NCBI GenBank assembly: GCA_016219185.1
Contig: JACRBZ010000072.1
Coordinates: 124,001 to 188,000, forward strand
Reading direction: 5' to 3'
Origin: Deltaproteobacteria bacterium
Lineage (GTDB): Bacteria > Desulfobacterota > Desulfobacteria > Desulfobacterales > Desulfatirhabdiaceae
DNA: 64,000 nt
Made by a program: the position numbers and the translations under genes. Shown piece by piece: positions 36,082 to 45,454 of the stretch (within the stretch, counting starts at the first letter, position 1; each line of letters starts with the position of its first letter). The notes under the pieces were generated by a model. It worked only from the letters and a program-made list of their open reading frames with translations. It did no database searches and was not told where the DNA came from.

Positions 36082-37377
36082 TTATATTATCCCGGCATCG
36101 CCTGCCTGCATTGTCAACGAATCCCGGAATTCAGGATGGGCGATGGCAATCAAGGCTCGGGCGCGATCACGGATGCATTTGCCTCTTAGCTCCGCAGCGC
36201 CGTATTCGGTAACGATAAAGTGGACATCGTTTCTGGAAGTCGTAACCGCCGAACCCCGATCAAGTTCACGGACAATGCGTGACACTTTCCCGCCGGATGC
36301 GGTAGAAGGCAGTGCAATGATGGATTTTCCGCCCATTGAGCGGCTTGCACCGCGAACAAAATCCACCTGACCGCCGACGCCGCTAAACTGGTTTCTGCCG
36401 ATCATCTCGGCGTTGATTTGGCCCATCAGGTCGACCTGCAGGGCGGAGTTGATGGAAATCATCTTCTCGTGCTGGCCGATGATGAAGGGATCGTTTGTAT
36501 AGTCAACCGTCCGCATCATGACATCGGGGTTGTTGTCGACAAAATCATAGAGCTTGCGTGTGCCCATGAGAAAGGTTGCAACATATTTTCCGGTGTTGAT
36601 CGTTTTCTTCCGGTTTGTGAAGACGCCGGCTTCCGCCAGTGCCACAACGCCGTCGGAGAACATCTCGCTGTGGATACCCAGGTCCTTCTTGTCTTTCAGG
36701 AACAGGAGCACGGCATCGGAAATGGCGCCAATGCCCAATTGGAGGGTTGATCCGTCTTCGATGAGCTTTGCCACGTTCTCGCCGATGGCCTTCTCCTTAT
36801 CGCCGATGGCAGGAGGCTTGAGTTCGATGATCGGCTCGTCCTTCTCGACGATGCAGTCGATCTCGTCGAGGTGAATCTTTTCACCCGGGGTGCGGGGCAT
36901 ATGCCTGTTCATCTGGGCAATTGTCAAGCGGTCTGAGCGGGCCGAAGTCAGCGTGTAATCGACGGAGACCCCGAGGCTGCAATAGCCTTCGGCATCGGGA
37001 GTTGTGACCTGCATCAGGGTCACGTCAACGGGCAGGATTCGTCTGCTGAAGAGACGGGGAATTTCGGAAAAAAAGCAAGGGGTATGAAGGGCGCGCCCTT
37101 CGGAGACCGCCTTGCGGGTCGTGGCCCCGACAAAGAGCGAGTTGTGCCGGAAACTTCCCTCCATGCCCGGTTGGGCATACTTGGCGGGTCCCATGGCCAC
37201 CATATGCATGATCTCAACGTTTTTGAGCTCCGGTGCTCTTGCCACCAGGGCATCCACCAGTGTGGGCGGCTCACCGCAGGCATGGCCCACCACGACACGG
37301 TCGCCATCCTTAACCTGCTTCAGCGCCGTATCGGCGGTCATGATCTTCTTTGCGTATTTTTGTTTCCAGTCGTTCAT
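36082..37377 (-). CDS. Acetyl-CoA hydrolase/transferase family CoA-transferase
   Basis: The 431 residues match the Cat1/Cat2-like family that moves CoA between acyl groups, such as acetate and butyrate or 4-hydroxybutyrate. DRVVVGHACGEPPTLVDALV is the N-terminal domain. The likely catalytic Glu, which forms the glutamyl-CoA thioester, is in LGIHSEMFSDGVVALAEAG. The GVGGQVDFVRGA loop and TEYGAAELRGKCIRDRARAL complete the C-terminal half. In an anaerobe it probably activates short-chain fatty acids during oxidation or fermentation. It stands alone with a weak ribosome site. The exact substrate is not determinable from sequence. Confidence 0.92.
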   Translation of the reverse strand: MNDWKQKYAKKIMTADTALKQVKDGDRVVVGHACGEPPTLVDALVARAPELKNVEIMHMVAMGPAKYAQPGMEGSFRHNSLFVGATTRKAVSEGRALHTPCFFSEIPRLFSRRILPVDVTLMQVTTPDAEGYCSLGVSVDYTLTSARSDRLTIAQMNRHMPRTPGEKIHLDEIDCIVEKDEPIIELKPPAIGDKEKAIGENVAKLIEDGSTLQLGIGAISDAVLLFLKDKKDLGIHSEMFSDGVVALAEAGVFTNRKKTINTGKYVATFLMGTRKLYDFVDNNPDVMMRTVDYTNDPFIIGQHEKMISINSALQVDLMGQINAEMIGRNQFSGVGGQVDFVRGASRSMGGKSIIALPSTASGGKVSRIVRELDRGSAVTTSRNDVHFIVTEYGAAELRGKCIRDRARALIAIAHPEFRDSLTMQAGDAGII

Positions 37378-37519
37378 AGTGCTTTCACACCGTTACCGAT
37401 GAATTCAAAAAAACCTCCGGGACGATCTCAGTCCGCGGCGGCTTCCGCGCTATCTACCGTGGCTGCAGCCTCAGTCATCGCACTGTCTCATACTTGATGG
37501 ACTGTTCCTTGCCGACCCG

Positions 37520-38602
37520 CTAATTTCCTCCCAACTGATACCTGCTTACGGCTTGTTGGTGTTCCTCCCAGGTTCGTGAAAACTGATGGGTTTTATCCTG
37601 GCGGGATACAAAATACAGATAATCGCTTTGGGCGGGATAAACAGCAGCCAGAAGCGACTTGGCCCCCGGACTTGCGATCGGCCCCGGCGGCAGTCCCTGG
37701 CGGGTATAGGTGTTGTATGGGGTAGGCGTTGTCAGATTGCGGCGGGTGATATTTCCATCAAAATGATCTAGACCGTAAATCACGGTGGGGTCGCTTTCAA
37801 GACGCATGTGGCGCTTCAACCGGTTATGAAATACGGATGAAACGATGGGCCGCTCGCTGTCGGAGCCGGTTTCCTTTTCAATGATGGAGGCCAGTGTCAC
37901 GGCCTGGTGAATCGACAGTCCCGCCTTTTCCGCCTGCTGTGCCATCTCCGGAGTAAATACCTGACGAAATCGCTGGATCATGGTGGATAGTATTTTTTCG
38001 GTGCTGACGTCTTTCGGAAAATAATACGTATCCGGGAAAAGATAGCCTTCAGCCGTATCGGCTTCAATTTTCCAGCCATGACACAATTGCGGGTCCCGCG
38101 CTACGCGCAGCAATCGGGATTCAGAGACCAGTCCCGCACCGGCAAATAATGCTGCAATGTCTTTCAGATTATATCCTTCGGGAATGGTGATTTTGTGTAA
38201 GAAAGTCTTTCCACTGGCCATCATTTCCAGAATCTGCTTAGGCGTCATGCTCCCGGAAAACAGATACTCTCCTGCCTGAATCCGCCTGTCATAGCCGAAA
38301 CCCCGCGCGTAGAGATAAAAATAGAATGGCGAGCGAATGATTTCCGAAAAAAAAAGCATATCGGCGGTTGTTTTCAACTGCTGACGGGGCATTATCGTAA
38401 TCAGCGTTTCCCGGGGCTGCAGGCTACCGGTCGTGTTTGCATATTCCACAACATCGAACGCTGTCCAGATGCCAAGCGTTGAGAGGATCAGCATCAAAAG
38501 GGCTGAAATGGCGACAATAAATCTTTTTAAAAAACCCTTAGAGGCAGAGGCGCCGTCGCAGTTGTCCATGCCCCCTTTGATTTCATTGCCCGGTTTTGAC
38601 AA
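37520..38602 (-). CDS. mltG: Endolytic murein transglycosylase MltG
   Basis: MltG cuts nascent peptidoglycan strands in the membrane and limits glycan length. The 360 residues have one membrane helix near the N-terminus (FIVAISALLMLILSTLGIW, about 30-48), a LysM-like domain (IPEGYNLKDIAALFAGAG) and the YceG catalytic domain with Glu in ASIIEKETGSDSERPIVSSV followed by RLESDPTVIYGL. The TTG at 38602, about ten bases after AGAGGA, fits best; an ATG twelve codons later has GGGGG too close. It marks the left border of the defence island. Confidence 0.92.
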   Translation of the reverse strand: MSKPGNEIKGGMDNCDGASASKGFLKRFIVAISALLMLILSTLGIWTAFDVVEYANTTGSLQPRETLITIMPRQQLKTTADMLFFSEIIRSPFYFYLYARGFGYDRRIQAGEYLFSGSMTPKQILEMMASGKTFLHKITIPEGYNLKDIAALFAGAGLVSESRLLRVARDPQLCHGWKIEADTAEGYLFPDTYYFPKDVSTEKILSTMIQRFRQVFTPEMAQQAEKAGLSIHQAVTLASIIEKETGSDSERPIVSSVFHNRLKRHMRLESDPTVIYGLDHFDGNITRRNLTTPTPYNTYTRQGLPPGPIASPGAKSLLAAVYPAQSDYLYFVSRQDKTHQFSRTWEEHQQAVSRYQLGGN

Positions 38603-38702
38603 AGTGAAAAATTCCTCTTAATAAATGGTCGTAAAGCACTCAGACTTTCACTCCGGTAAAGATTATCATATTTTTCGGTGATTGCCGGAACAATATTCGC
38701 CG

Positions 38703-39104
38703 CTATTTGTAAAAAGCCATAAACTCGCTTGGCGAAAGAACCCTGACATTCTGACACAGGTCAGACGGAAAATGAACCCGGTTTCCTGTGATAAGACATA
38801 CCACTCGCGCAGCGATGGCCACTTCCAGGAAAGGTTCATCATCAGGATACGGTAGTGGTTGGAACAAGGGAGAGGAAGCTACAGTCAGTCCGCGATGCTG
38901 AATATGATCAAGAAGGGCAATAACCTTGTCTTTTTCAAATTTGAACTTCGGCCTGCATAGAACTTCTTCATATTCCGCCAAGATACGGGCATCAAGGGAA
39001 AACGTCAGTTCACCGGATGAAACCATGCGGACGATTTTCCCGCAAGGCCCAAATGGAGATAAAAGACCGGCAACAAGAACATTGGTATCGAGAACGATAT
39101 TCAT
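38703..39104 (-). CDS. PIN-domain toxin of a toxin-antitoxin pair
   Basis: The 133-residue PIN nuclease belongs to the COG1569-like putative toxin group. The first acidic residue is in MNIVLDTNVLVAGLLSPFGPC. Further acidic positions lie around EYEEVLCRPKFKF and YPDDEPFLEVAIAA, and the chain ends with a loop VCLITGNRVHFP. PIN toxins usually cleave tRNA or mRNA when the antitoxin is lost. The start overlaps the antitoxin stop by four bases, the normal coupled arrangement. It lies next to the Ssp defence operon. Confidence 0.88.
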   Translation of the reverse strand: MNIVLDTNVLVAGLLSPFGPCGKIVRMVSSGELTFSLDARILAEYEEVLCRPKFKFEKDKVIALLDHIQHRGLTVASSPLFQPLPYPDDEPFLEVAIAARVVCLITGNRVHFPSDLCQNVRVLSPSEFMAFYK

Positions 39105-39394
39105 CGCATTCGATCAAGCTTGCTTCGGGCCATTTTAATTTCGGCACCAATTTCCTCCATTGTGATCTTGTCTGTTCCCTGATCGACAGATCGACGCTGA
39201 AGACTTGCCACCGCTTCGACTGCACGCGCTTGACGAAATGCCTTCAAAGACTCTTCGAAATTCGACTCGCTTATTGCCGCAAGAATGGCGATAGGTCTTC
39301 CATTGCTGGTGATGATCATTTCCCGTTCATTGGGTAGATCTTTCCAGACTTGGGCAGACTTGCCTCTTAGATCGCGCACGCTTAAAAATTTCAT
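39101..39394 (-). CDS. Phd/YefM-type antitoxin
   Basis: The 97-residue protein begins MKFLSVRDLRGKSAQVWKDL and continues through EREMIITSNGRPIAILAAIS, the DNA-binding fold of Phd/YefM antitoxins. The C-terminal half is helical and charged and would wrap the PIN toxin. GGGGGA lies eight bases upstream of the ATG, and a consensus-like promoter lies 27 bases further upstream. Antitoxins of this family repress their own promoter together with the toxin. Confidence 0.87.
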   Translation of the reverse strand: MKFLSVRDLRGKSAQVWKDLPNEREMIITSNGRPIAILAAISESNFEESLKAFRQARAVEAVASLQRRSVDQGTDKITMEEIGAEIKMARSKLDRMR

Positions 39395-39420
39395 GATTTT
39401 TGTCCCCCATCTTTGAAATT

Positions 39421-39449
39421 ATTATGTACACAAATGTCACCCAAGTCAA
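39421..39449 (-). promoter_or_regulatory. Sigma-70 promoter of the toxin-antitoxin operon
   Basis: On the minus strand TTGACT, a 17-base spacer and CATAAT lie directly upstream of the antitoxin gene. The palindromic core TGTACA overlaps the end of the spacer and the start of the -10 and could be part of the antitoxin operator. Confidence 0.65.
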
Positions 39450-40219
39450 TTTTTTTCCTGGTTATCCACTCAACTGACCAGTGCTGCCATCATTTTACGG
39501 CTGCTCATCAAATGCCGTAAATTTGTTCATCCTGCCTAAAGGACGCAACTGCTATTCGGTTCAACAAAGGAGTACTCGAAGGAGATGAAGGGGGTGTGAT
39601 AGCCGAGTACCGTCGGTATACGACATCAAAACAGAACCAGGAGAAGATTGGTGCACTGGCGTGGCGGGGCATCGTAGTGAGTCCGTTGGGACTTCAAAGT
39701 GGCTCACGGAAGGTGGCAGACGCCGTGAACATTATCAGCGTGGAGATAGATCCGGACTGCATGCCGCAAGAGTTCTCTATGCGATTCCTGAAAAAGGTGT
39801 TTGTGGGAATTCATTCCCAGGCGGCTATGTCCGACAGTTATGATGCCGAAATACTGCGCAAGTGCAAAACTGCAGCGATAACTTTCAGGTCAAGGTCAGT
39901 GAGCCCATATGCAGAGAATTCGGGTAACAGCATACCCATTTGTTGACTTTATTCCTGTTCTGACAGATAAAGACAGACAGTAAGAATTGTCGCTCTGGGT
40001 TATCCACACCACATCACCCAGAGAGGGAATCGTTGTCAGCCGACCTTTTTTTGGATGGGAAGTATGAATCCTATAAATAGATATGATTCCTCCGCATTCA
40101 TGGTGATATATATTTATGTGCATCCCAATACCACCGATATGTTTGAATAAAAGTCGCGTCGAATTCCCACGCAACCTGTTCTCTCGGATCAAGGCCTGTC
40201 TTGGCCAGAATATCCGACT
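39450..40219. other. Spacer of unexplained content upstream of the Ssp operon
   Basis: No convincing gene is seen here. A GTG-initiated plus-strand frame (39596-39946, 115 codons plus stop), preceded by AGGAG, has no recognisable motif. An overlapping frame that ends IPEKGVCGNSFPGGYVRQL looks more protein-like but lacks a start, so the area may hold a decayed gene. A promoter candidate (39943) and an 8-bp inverted repeat, CTCTGGGT/ACCCAGAG (39993-40000 and 40016-40023), lie in the second half. Confidence 0.35.
39943..39971 (+). promoter_or_regulatory. Candidate promoter of the Ssp operon
   Basis: TTGACT (39943-39948), a 17-base spacer and GATAAA (39966-39971) face the Ssp genes. The transcript would carry a leader of about 240 bases that includes the CTCTGGGT/ACCCAGAG hairpin, which lies just past the expected start and could be an operator. 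Confidence 0.4.
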
Positions 40220-41218
40220 GTGGTAAATGAAAGTTTAATCGTGAATAGACAGAATATCAATATAGCATCTACGGATGTCAACCACACAGAGAAACCACAT
40301 ATCGATCGGTTTTCATTCTCCGGCCACGAAACATTTCCGCTCCGAGTAGCTTGGTTACCCAAAGCTGTGGCCGCAGTATCCCAGGGAAAAGATCCATTCT
40401 CCAATCCACGAGAAGGAATGCAAATCCTGGGGTTGGGCAAAAACATGGTCACGGCGCTTCAATGTTGGAGTAATTATTTCGGCGTGATCTATCGGCGTGA
40501 TGGTCGGTGGAAGGTGACCGAATTTGGAGAGATTATCTTCGGTGCTAACGGCAAGGATCCGTTTCTGGAAGACAAACGCACGCTTTGGCTCCTCCACTGG
40601 AAGGCATCCACCAATTCATCTCGCTCTTTTTTCGCGTGGCACTGGCTCGTCAACCTTTGTCAGGAGCCTGAATTCACCATGAGTGAAGCACTCGAGGCAT
40701 TCCAAGCCGAATCCGACACCTACTCAAGGCCACTTTCTCAGACCACTCTGCGCCAGCATCTGGACGTGTTCCTGAGGACCTATGTGGCGTCAGAAAACGT
40801 CGCAGACCGACTGCCAGAGGACATGCTTGATAGTCCACTGTCTATCATTGGTTTCATTCGGAAGCTTGGGGAGTGCCGCGGAGAGCGTGGATGCGATCCT
40901 CTTTTCTCGATCGACGTTCGCAGGAAGAATTCAATTCCCAATAACCTGTTCAGGTTCTGCTTACACGATTGGTGGAATATGTTCGTCGGGCATGAGCAAA
41001 CGGTGCTGTTTTCGGACGTGGCCTTTGGCCGATGTAGCCCAGGGCGGGTGCTTCGGATGCCTGAGGGGGAAATTCGAGATCGCCTGGTTTTCTTAGCTCA
41101 GCAAAGGCCCAATGAGTTTGTGGTTCTGGAAGGCGCAAACCAAAGGATGATACGACGACATGCTCGAATTGGCGACCTTAATATACTTCTGCCGGAAGCA
41201 TATGGAAGGGCTGCGTAA
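40220..41218 (+). CDS. sspB: SspB-like DUF4007 protein of DNA phosphorothioation system
   Basis: The 332-residue protein contains the DUF4007 signature near its N-terminus (FSFSGHETFPLRVAWLPKAV), then GMQILGLGKNMVTALQCWSN. In the known SspABCD systems, SspB is a DUF4007 protein that nicks DNA so that sulfur can be placed in the backbone of one strand. No ribosome site is obvious at the GTG start (40220); a second in-frame GTG at 40241 is the alternative. The stop shares one base with the sspC start (TAATG). The family assignment comes from the DUF4007 pattern together with the gene order; enzymatic activity is inferred. Confidence 0.85.
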   Translation: MVNESLIVNRQNINIASTDVNHTEKPHIDRFSFSGHETFPLRVAWLPKAVAAVSQGKDPFSNPREGMQILGLGKNMVTALQCWSNYFGVIYRRDGRWKVTEFGEIIFGANGKDPFLEDKRTLWLLHWKASTNSSRSFFAWHWLVNLCQEPEFTMSEALEAFQAESDTYSRPLSQTTLRQHLDVFLRTYVASENVADRLPEDMLDSPLSIIGFIRKLGECRGERGCDPLFSIDVRRKNSIPNNLFRFCLHDWWNMFVGHEQTVLFSDVAFGRCSPGRVLRMPEGEIRDRLVFLAQQRPNEFVVLEGANQRMIRRHARIGDLNILLPEAYGRAA

Positions 41219-44200
41219 TGGACCAGCAGCCTATCTCAAGTCTTTTTCGAGTTCGAGGGGCTTTCCTTCGCTCTGTCGATGTCGCAGAGGATTACGATGA
41301 TCCTCGATCTAGTGAGCATTATGTTGTTACCAACTTAGTTCGGGAGACGCTTCGGCGGCTGTCGAGTGGTATCCAGCCGTATTCTTCCCAGCGCGCCTGG
41401 CGTTTGACAGGGGACTATGGAACGGGTAAGTCAAGCTTTGCCCTTGCACTGGCGCGCGTTGCTGCAGGGCATGACCAAAGACTTCCGTTGGATCTCCAGA
41501 ACTGGGTAGATGATCAGGTAAAGTTTGAGCCAATCCTGGTGACGGGCGACCTGGAGCCGCTTCGAAGCAGTATCCTACGGGGGATACGAGAAACAGAAGA
41601 CAGAGCTTTTGGTAAGAGCGATTGCATATCGAGTACCCGTTCCAACGATGAACTCCTGGAGCTTTTGGACCTGTTGGGAGATCGAATTAGAGCCGAAAAG
41701 GTCGGCGATGGCTTGCTGCTCGTTCTCGACGAGTTGGGCCAGAATCTTCGTTATGCCGCTCAGCACCCGGATGAGGATGACATCTTTTTGTTGCAGCGTC
41801 TTGGAGAGAGGGCTGTCCGGAGCAACGGAAAACCGCTCATGGTGGTGGCATTGCTGCACCAAGGTTTTGCTTCCTACTCGGCGGCGGCCGATGCCGTTGT
41901 CAGGAAGGAATGGGACAAGGTTGCCGGCCGATACGAAGAGATCGTATTTGCCCAACCTATTGAGCAAGCCGCCGTTTTGCTCGCTGAAACTTTGGGTCTT
42001 CAGGAGGCTCTATTGCCGAAGAAGATTCAAAACTGCATGCGGGAGATGATGCACCGGGCCCTCAAAAGCGGCTTTTATGGATCGCTTGCCGCTGAAAAAT
42101 CTCTCGTATCTCTTGCGCCGCGTCTGTTTCCATTGAATCCGATTGTCTTGCCGGCTTTGGTTACGTTGCTTCGAAAGTTCGGTCAGAATGAACGTTCTAT
42201 CGTAAGCTTTCTGATATCCTTCGAGCCTTTCGGTCTTCGGGCATTCGCTGAGCGGGTCACAGTCAGCGAAAGACTCTACCGGATTTCTGACCTCTACGAT
42301 TACTTCAAAGCAAATCTCTCGCAGCTATCCGCCGGGCCATCCCGTGCGCGTTGGGATATCGCGGAATCTGTGGTAGACAAGGGTATTGCGTACGGGGAGA
42401 CAGCGGAAAAGCTTCTCAAGGCCGTAGCGCTTTTGAACATGATCGACGATCCTGCGCTCCCATCGACACGGGAAGTCCTTCTCGCTTCGGAATCCGAGCC
42501 GGGTGCCGCCGGTATCATCGAGCGACTTGTATTGGAGCTGAGGTTGCTGCACGAACGAGGAACGACAAAAGGGTTGTCTTTGTGGCCGCACACCAGCGCC
42601 AACCTTGAGGATCTACTCCGGCAGGCCGATGAGGCTGCCGGAGGTTCCAGTCCCTCGTCCTTCGCGCTACTGGATTACCTCCCGAAAAAGTATCTGGTAG
42701 CTCGGCGCCATTACGTTGAGACTGGGAACTTGCGTCATTTTTCGGTTCTCTACGTTCATGCCAAGGATGCGGAAAAGTGGCTGCCGCAGGCTGCTGGACA
42801 GCTTCCTGCGGATGGAACGGTAATTGTCCTCGTTCCCTTCTCGGTTGAGGAGCAGCGTGCAACAGTCCAATTACCAACGCTCAAGACACTGCCAAAGCAT
42901 GTAGTATGCGGTGTCAGTGCCCCCGTCGCCGGTGTGTCTGACCTTCTATCAGAGCTGAAGCGTTGGGAGTGGGTGCGGAAGAATGCTCGGGAACTCTCTT
43001 TTGACCAATTCTCGCGTGATTACGTGCGCGATGAGATCGAACGACTGAAGGCCTCTCTCGGTCGAGAGTTGGAGTTCCTTACGGAGCTTGCGGTTGATCA
43101 TAATCGTCCGATTCGCTGGTTTTATGACGGGCGAGAGATTCAGGTTGAAGAGCATCGCGGCATTGCCGGTTATCTGAGCATCGTCTGTGAAGAGATTTAT
43201 CCAGAATGCCCGGTTGTTCTGAACGAGCTTATCAACCGCAGAGTGACCAGTTCGGCCGCATCTCGTGCCCGAACTCTCCTCATTGAAGCAGTGGCTACTC
43301 GCTCGACTGAGGAAAATCTTGGCTTAAACTGCGATCGTAATCCACCGGAATTGGCGATTTACCTGTCCGTCCTCAAGGGGGGCAAGCTTCACGTTAAGGA
43401 TGGGAACTCGTGGCGATTTGTTTCACATTCGGAGATGAGCGAAGATCCTTGCAGACTGTCACCGAGCCTTAAGCGGATACATGAACTGCTACTGGAGGCG
43501 GATTTGGATCGTGTGCCGGTGGACCGGATTTATGATGAACTCCGTCGATCTCCATTTGGTGTACGAGACGGCCTACTACCCCTTCTCGTAGCGATATACC
43601 TTGCGGCACACTGGCAAGAAACGTCGGTTTATGAGGATGGAACCTTTCTTCTCAGGGTTGGTGGCGACGAGTTTCAAAGGCTGAACAAGGAACCCGAAGC
43701 GTTCACCCTCCAGCATTGCTCTGTGAGTGGCGTCCGCTTAGAGGTTTACCATCAGTTAGCAAAGGTAATTAAGGCCGAGACGAATCATCGTCCGGATATT
43801 CTAACAGTAGTTCGTCCGTTGGTCTCGTTCGCTGTTTCTCTTCCAGAATATGTTAGACATGCCAGTGAGACTCTCTCTCCACAAACGCGTAGAGTCAGAG
43901 ACCTCCTCTTTTCAGCACAGCAACCCGTGACCTTACTTTTCAGAGATCTTCCAGAAGCGTTGAGGCTTCCCGCAGTGGAAACGGAAACCTTTGGAAGCGA
44001 GCAGGTAACCGATCTCGTAACGAGGCTAACGGAAGCGATCTCCGAACTTCGGAATGCCTACCCTGCGCTCTTGACACGGATTCGTGAGGGGCTCCAGGAT
44101 GCTTTCGGGTTGAATGGGGGTTTTGAGGAATTCCGCAAGTTAATTTCCAAGAGATCATTGGCAATCGGTGATCGTATCGTTGACATGGATCTCAAGGCTT

Positions 44201-44607
44201 TTGTATTGCGCCTGAGGGACACAGACCTTGCGGATACCCAGTGGATTGAGTCAGTAGCGACTTTGGTTGCCAAGAAGGCGCCCGAGCGGTGGCGAGATAT
44301 TGATGACGTGTTTTTCTTCGAGCGCATGGCCACGCTTATACCTCGTTTCAAGCGTGTCGAATTAATCGGTTTTAACGGAGACGCTGTCTGCGCCGAGAAA
44401 TTCAGACGCTGTCTCCGGCTTACCGTAACACGCCCGGATGGCTCTGAAGCCGACGAAATCTTGCATTGGAGTCCAGAAGATGATCGTCGCTTCCAGATCG
44501 TTGAGGAAGCTTTAAGCAAACTAGTTTATGAACACGGCAAGATTGCATTGGCGGCTGCTGCCCGTTTGTTCTGGCAGCAGCAAGCCGTCAATGAAGAGAA
44601 CTCATAA
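41218..44607 (+). CDS. sspC: SspC-like large ATPase of DNA phosphorothioation system
   Basis: This 1129-residue P-loop ATPase has Walker A in RLTGDYGTGKSSFALALARV (about residues 60-80) and Walker B in DGLLLVLDELGQNLRY (about 162-177). The rest is long and largely helical, without membrane segments or a known nuclease motif. SspC is the ATPase partner of SspB and SspD in single-strand phosphorothioation, probably powering DNA handling during sulfur insertion. It overlaps sspB by one base, and sspD follows after 12 bases, so expression should be stoichiometric. The closest alternative, a BREX-type BrxC, is less likely because DUF4007 and PAPS-reductase partners flank it. Confidence 0.83.
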   Translation: MDQQPISSLFRVRGAFLRSVDVAEDYDDPRSSEHYVVTNLVRETLRRLSSGIQPYSSQRAWRLTGDYGTGKSSFALALARVAAGHDQRLPLDLQNWVDDQVKFEPILVTGDLEPLRSSILRGIRETEDRAFGKSDCISSTRSNDELLELLDLLGDRIRAEKVGDGLLLVLDELGQNLRYAAQHPDEDDIFLLQRLGERAVRSNGKPLMVVALLHQGFASYSAAADAVVRKEWDKVAGRYEEIVFAQPIEQAAVLLAETLGLQEALLPKKIQNCMREMMHRALKSGFYGSLAAEKSLVSLAPRLFPLNPIVLPALVTLLRKFGQNERSIVSFLISFEPFGLRAFAERVTVSERLYRISDLYDYFKANLSQLSAGPSRARWDIAESVVDKGIAYGETAEKLLKAVALLNMIDDPALPSTREVLLASESEPGAAGIIERLVLELRLLHERGTTKGLSLWPHTSANLEDLLRQADEAAGGSSPSSFALLDYLPKKYLVARRHYVETGNLRHFSVLYVHAKDAEKWLPQAAGQLPADGTVIVLVPFSVEEQRATVQLPTLKTLPKHVVCGVSAPVAGVSDLLSELKRWEWVRKNARELSFDQFSRDYVRDEIERLKASLGRELEFLTELAVDHNRPIRWFYDGREIQVEEHRGIAGYLSIVCEEIYPECPVVLNELINRRVTSSAASRARTLLIEAVATRSTEENLGLNCDRNPPELAIYLSVLKGGKLHVKDGNSWRFVSHSEMSEDPCRLSPSLKRIHELLLEADLDRVPVDRIYDELRRSPFGVRDGLLPLLVAIYLAAHWQETSVYEDGTFLLRVGGDEFQRLNKEPEAFTLQHCSVSGVRLEVYHQLAKVIKAETNHRPDILTVVRPLVSFAVSLPEYVRHASETLSPQTRRVRDLLFSAQQPVTLLFRDLPEALRLPAVETETFGSEQVTDLVTRLTEAISELRNAYPALLTRIREGLQDAFGLNGGFEEFRKLISKRSLAIGDRIVDMDLKAFVLRLRDTDLADTQWIESVATLVAKKAPERWRDIDDVFFFERMATLIPRFKRVELIGFNGDAVCAEKFRRCLRLTVTRPDGSEADEILHWSPEDDRRFQIVEEALSKLVYEHGKIALAAAARLFWQQQAVNEENS

Positions 44608-44619
44608 CACGAGGAAGAA

Positions 44620-45444
44620 ATGCCTGATCATAAGGAGAACAGAGAAACGAGACATATCCTTAGTCTCTCCGGAGGAAAAGACTCTGCTGCCCTTGCCGTC
44701 CATATGCGTGGTCGAGTGGATAGGATGGAGTACATATTCCACGATACCGGGAAAGAACTTCCCGAAACATACGAATATTTGGAAAAACTCGAAGCTTATT
44801 TGGGTGCCAAGGTTGTTCGCACCACTTTCGGCACAACCTTTGACGACATTCTGAGGCGATATGGAGGAGTGCTCCCCTCGAATCATAGGAGGTGGTGTAC
44901 TAAAATGATGAAGCTCAAGCCTTTTGAGGATTATGTTGGTGACGGTCCCTGCATTAACTATGTTGCTATCCGAGCAGATGAAGACCGCGTTGGCTACATC
45001 AGTCACAAGCCAAACATCAAAGCCGTTTTTCCATTCCGTGATGAGGGAATCGGCTATCCGGACGTTGTTCGAATTCTATATGAGTCAGGGATCGGGTTAC
45101 CTTCCTTTACCGAATGGGGACGCAGTCGGTCTGGCTGTTATTTCTGTTTCTATCAGCAGAAGATCGAGTGGGTCAGGCTAAAGCAAATGCACCCGGATCT
45201 TTATGATCAGGCCAAGACTTACGAAAAGCCAAACCGTGTGAATGGAAATGTTTTTTTCTGGTGTAAAAACGAATCGCTTGAAAACCTGGAGCGACCTGAA
45301 AGGACACAGCAGATCATTGAAAACTGGATGAAGACTCAGGAAAGACAACGGCAACGCAGGAAGGACGTCCCATTAGCGGCTGTTCTCGCGGGAATGGACT
45401 ATGAACCGCCCACTCGCGAAGGCTGTCTGATTTGTCAACTTTAG
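44620..45444 (+). CDS. sspD: SspD-like PAPS reductase/ATP pyrophosphatase (DndC-related)
   Basis: The 274 residues show the PP-loop HILSLSGGKDSAALAV (SGGKDS at 17-22), which binds and splits ATP. Cysteines in RSGCYFCFYQQKIEW and the C-terminal EGCLICQL could hold a 4Fe-4S cluster, as in the related DndC. RRWCTKMMKLKPFEDY also matches PAPS-reductase relatives. Its role would be to activate the DNA phosphate by adenylation and accept sulfur from SspA. GAGG precedes the ATG. It sits between the ATPase and the restriction genes, which supports assignment to phosphorothioation rather than sulfate assimilation. Confidence 0.88.
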   Translation: MPDHKENRETRHILSLSGGKDSAALAVHMRGRVDRMEYIFHDTGKELPETYEYLEKLEAYLGAKVVRTTFGTTFDDILRRYGGVLPSNHRRWCTKMMKLKPFEDYVGDGPCINYVAIRADEDRVGYISHKPNIKAVFPFRDEGIGYPDVVRILYESGIGLPSFTEWGRSRSGCYFCFYQQKIEWVRLKQMHPDLYDQAKTYEKPNRVNGNVFFWCKNESLENLERPERTQQIIENWMKTQERQRQRRKDVPLAAVLAGMDYEPPTREGCLICQL

Positions 45445-45454
45445 GGCGACGGAA

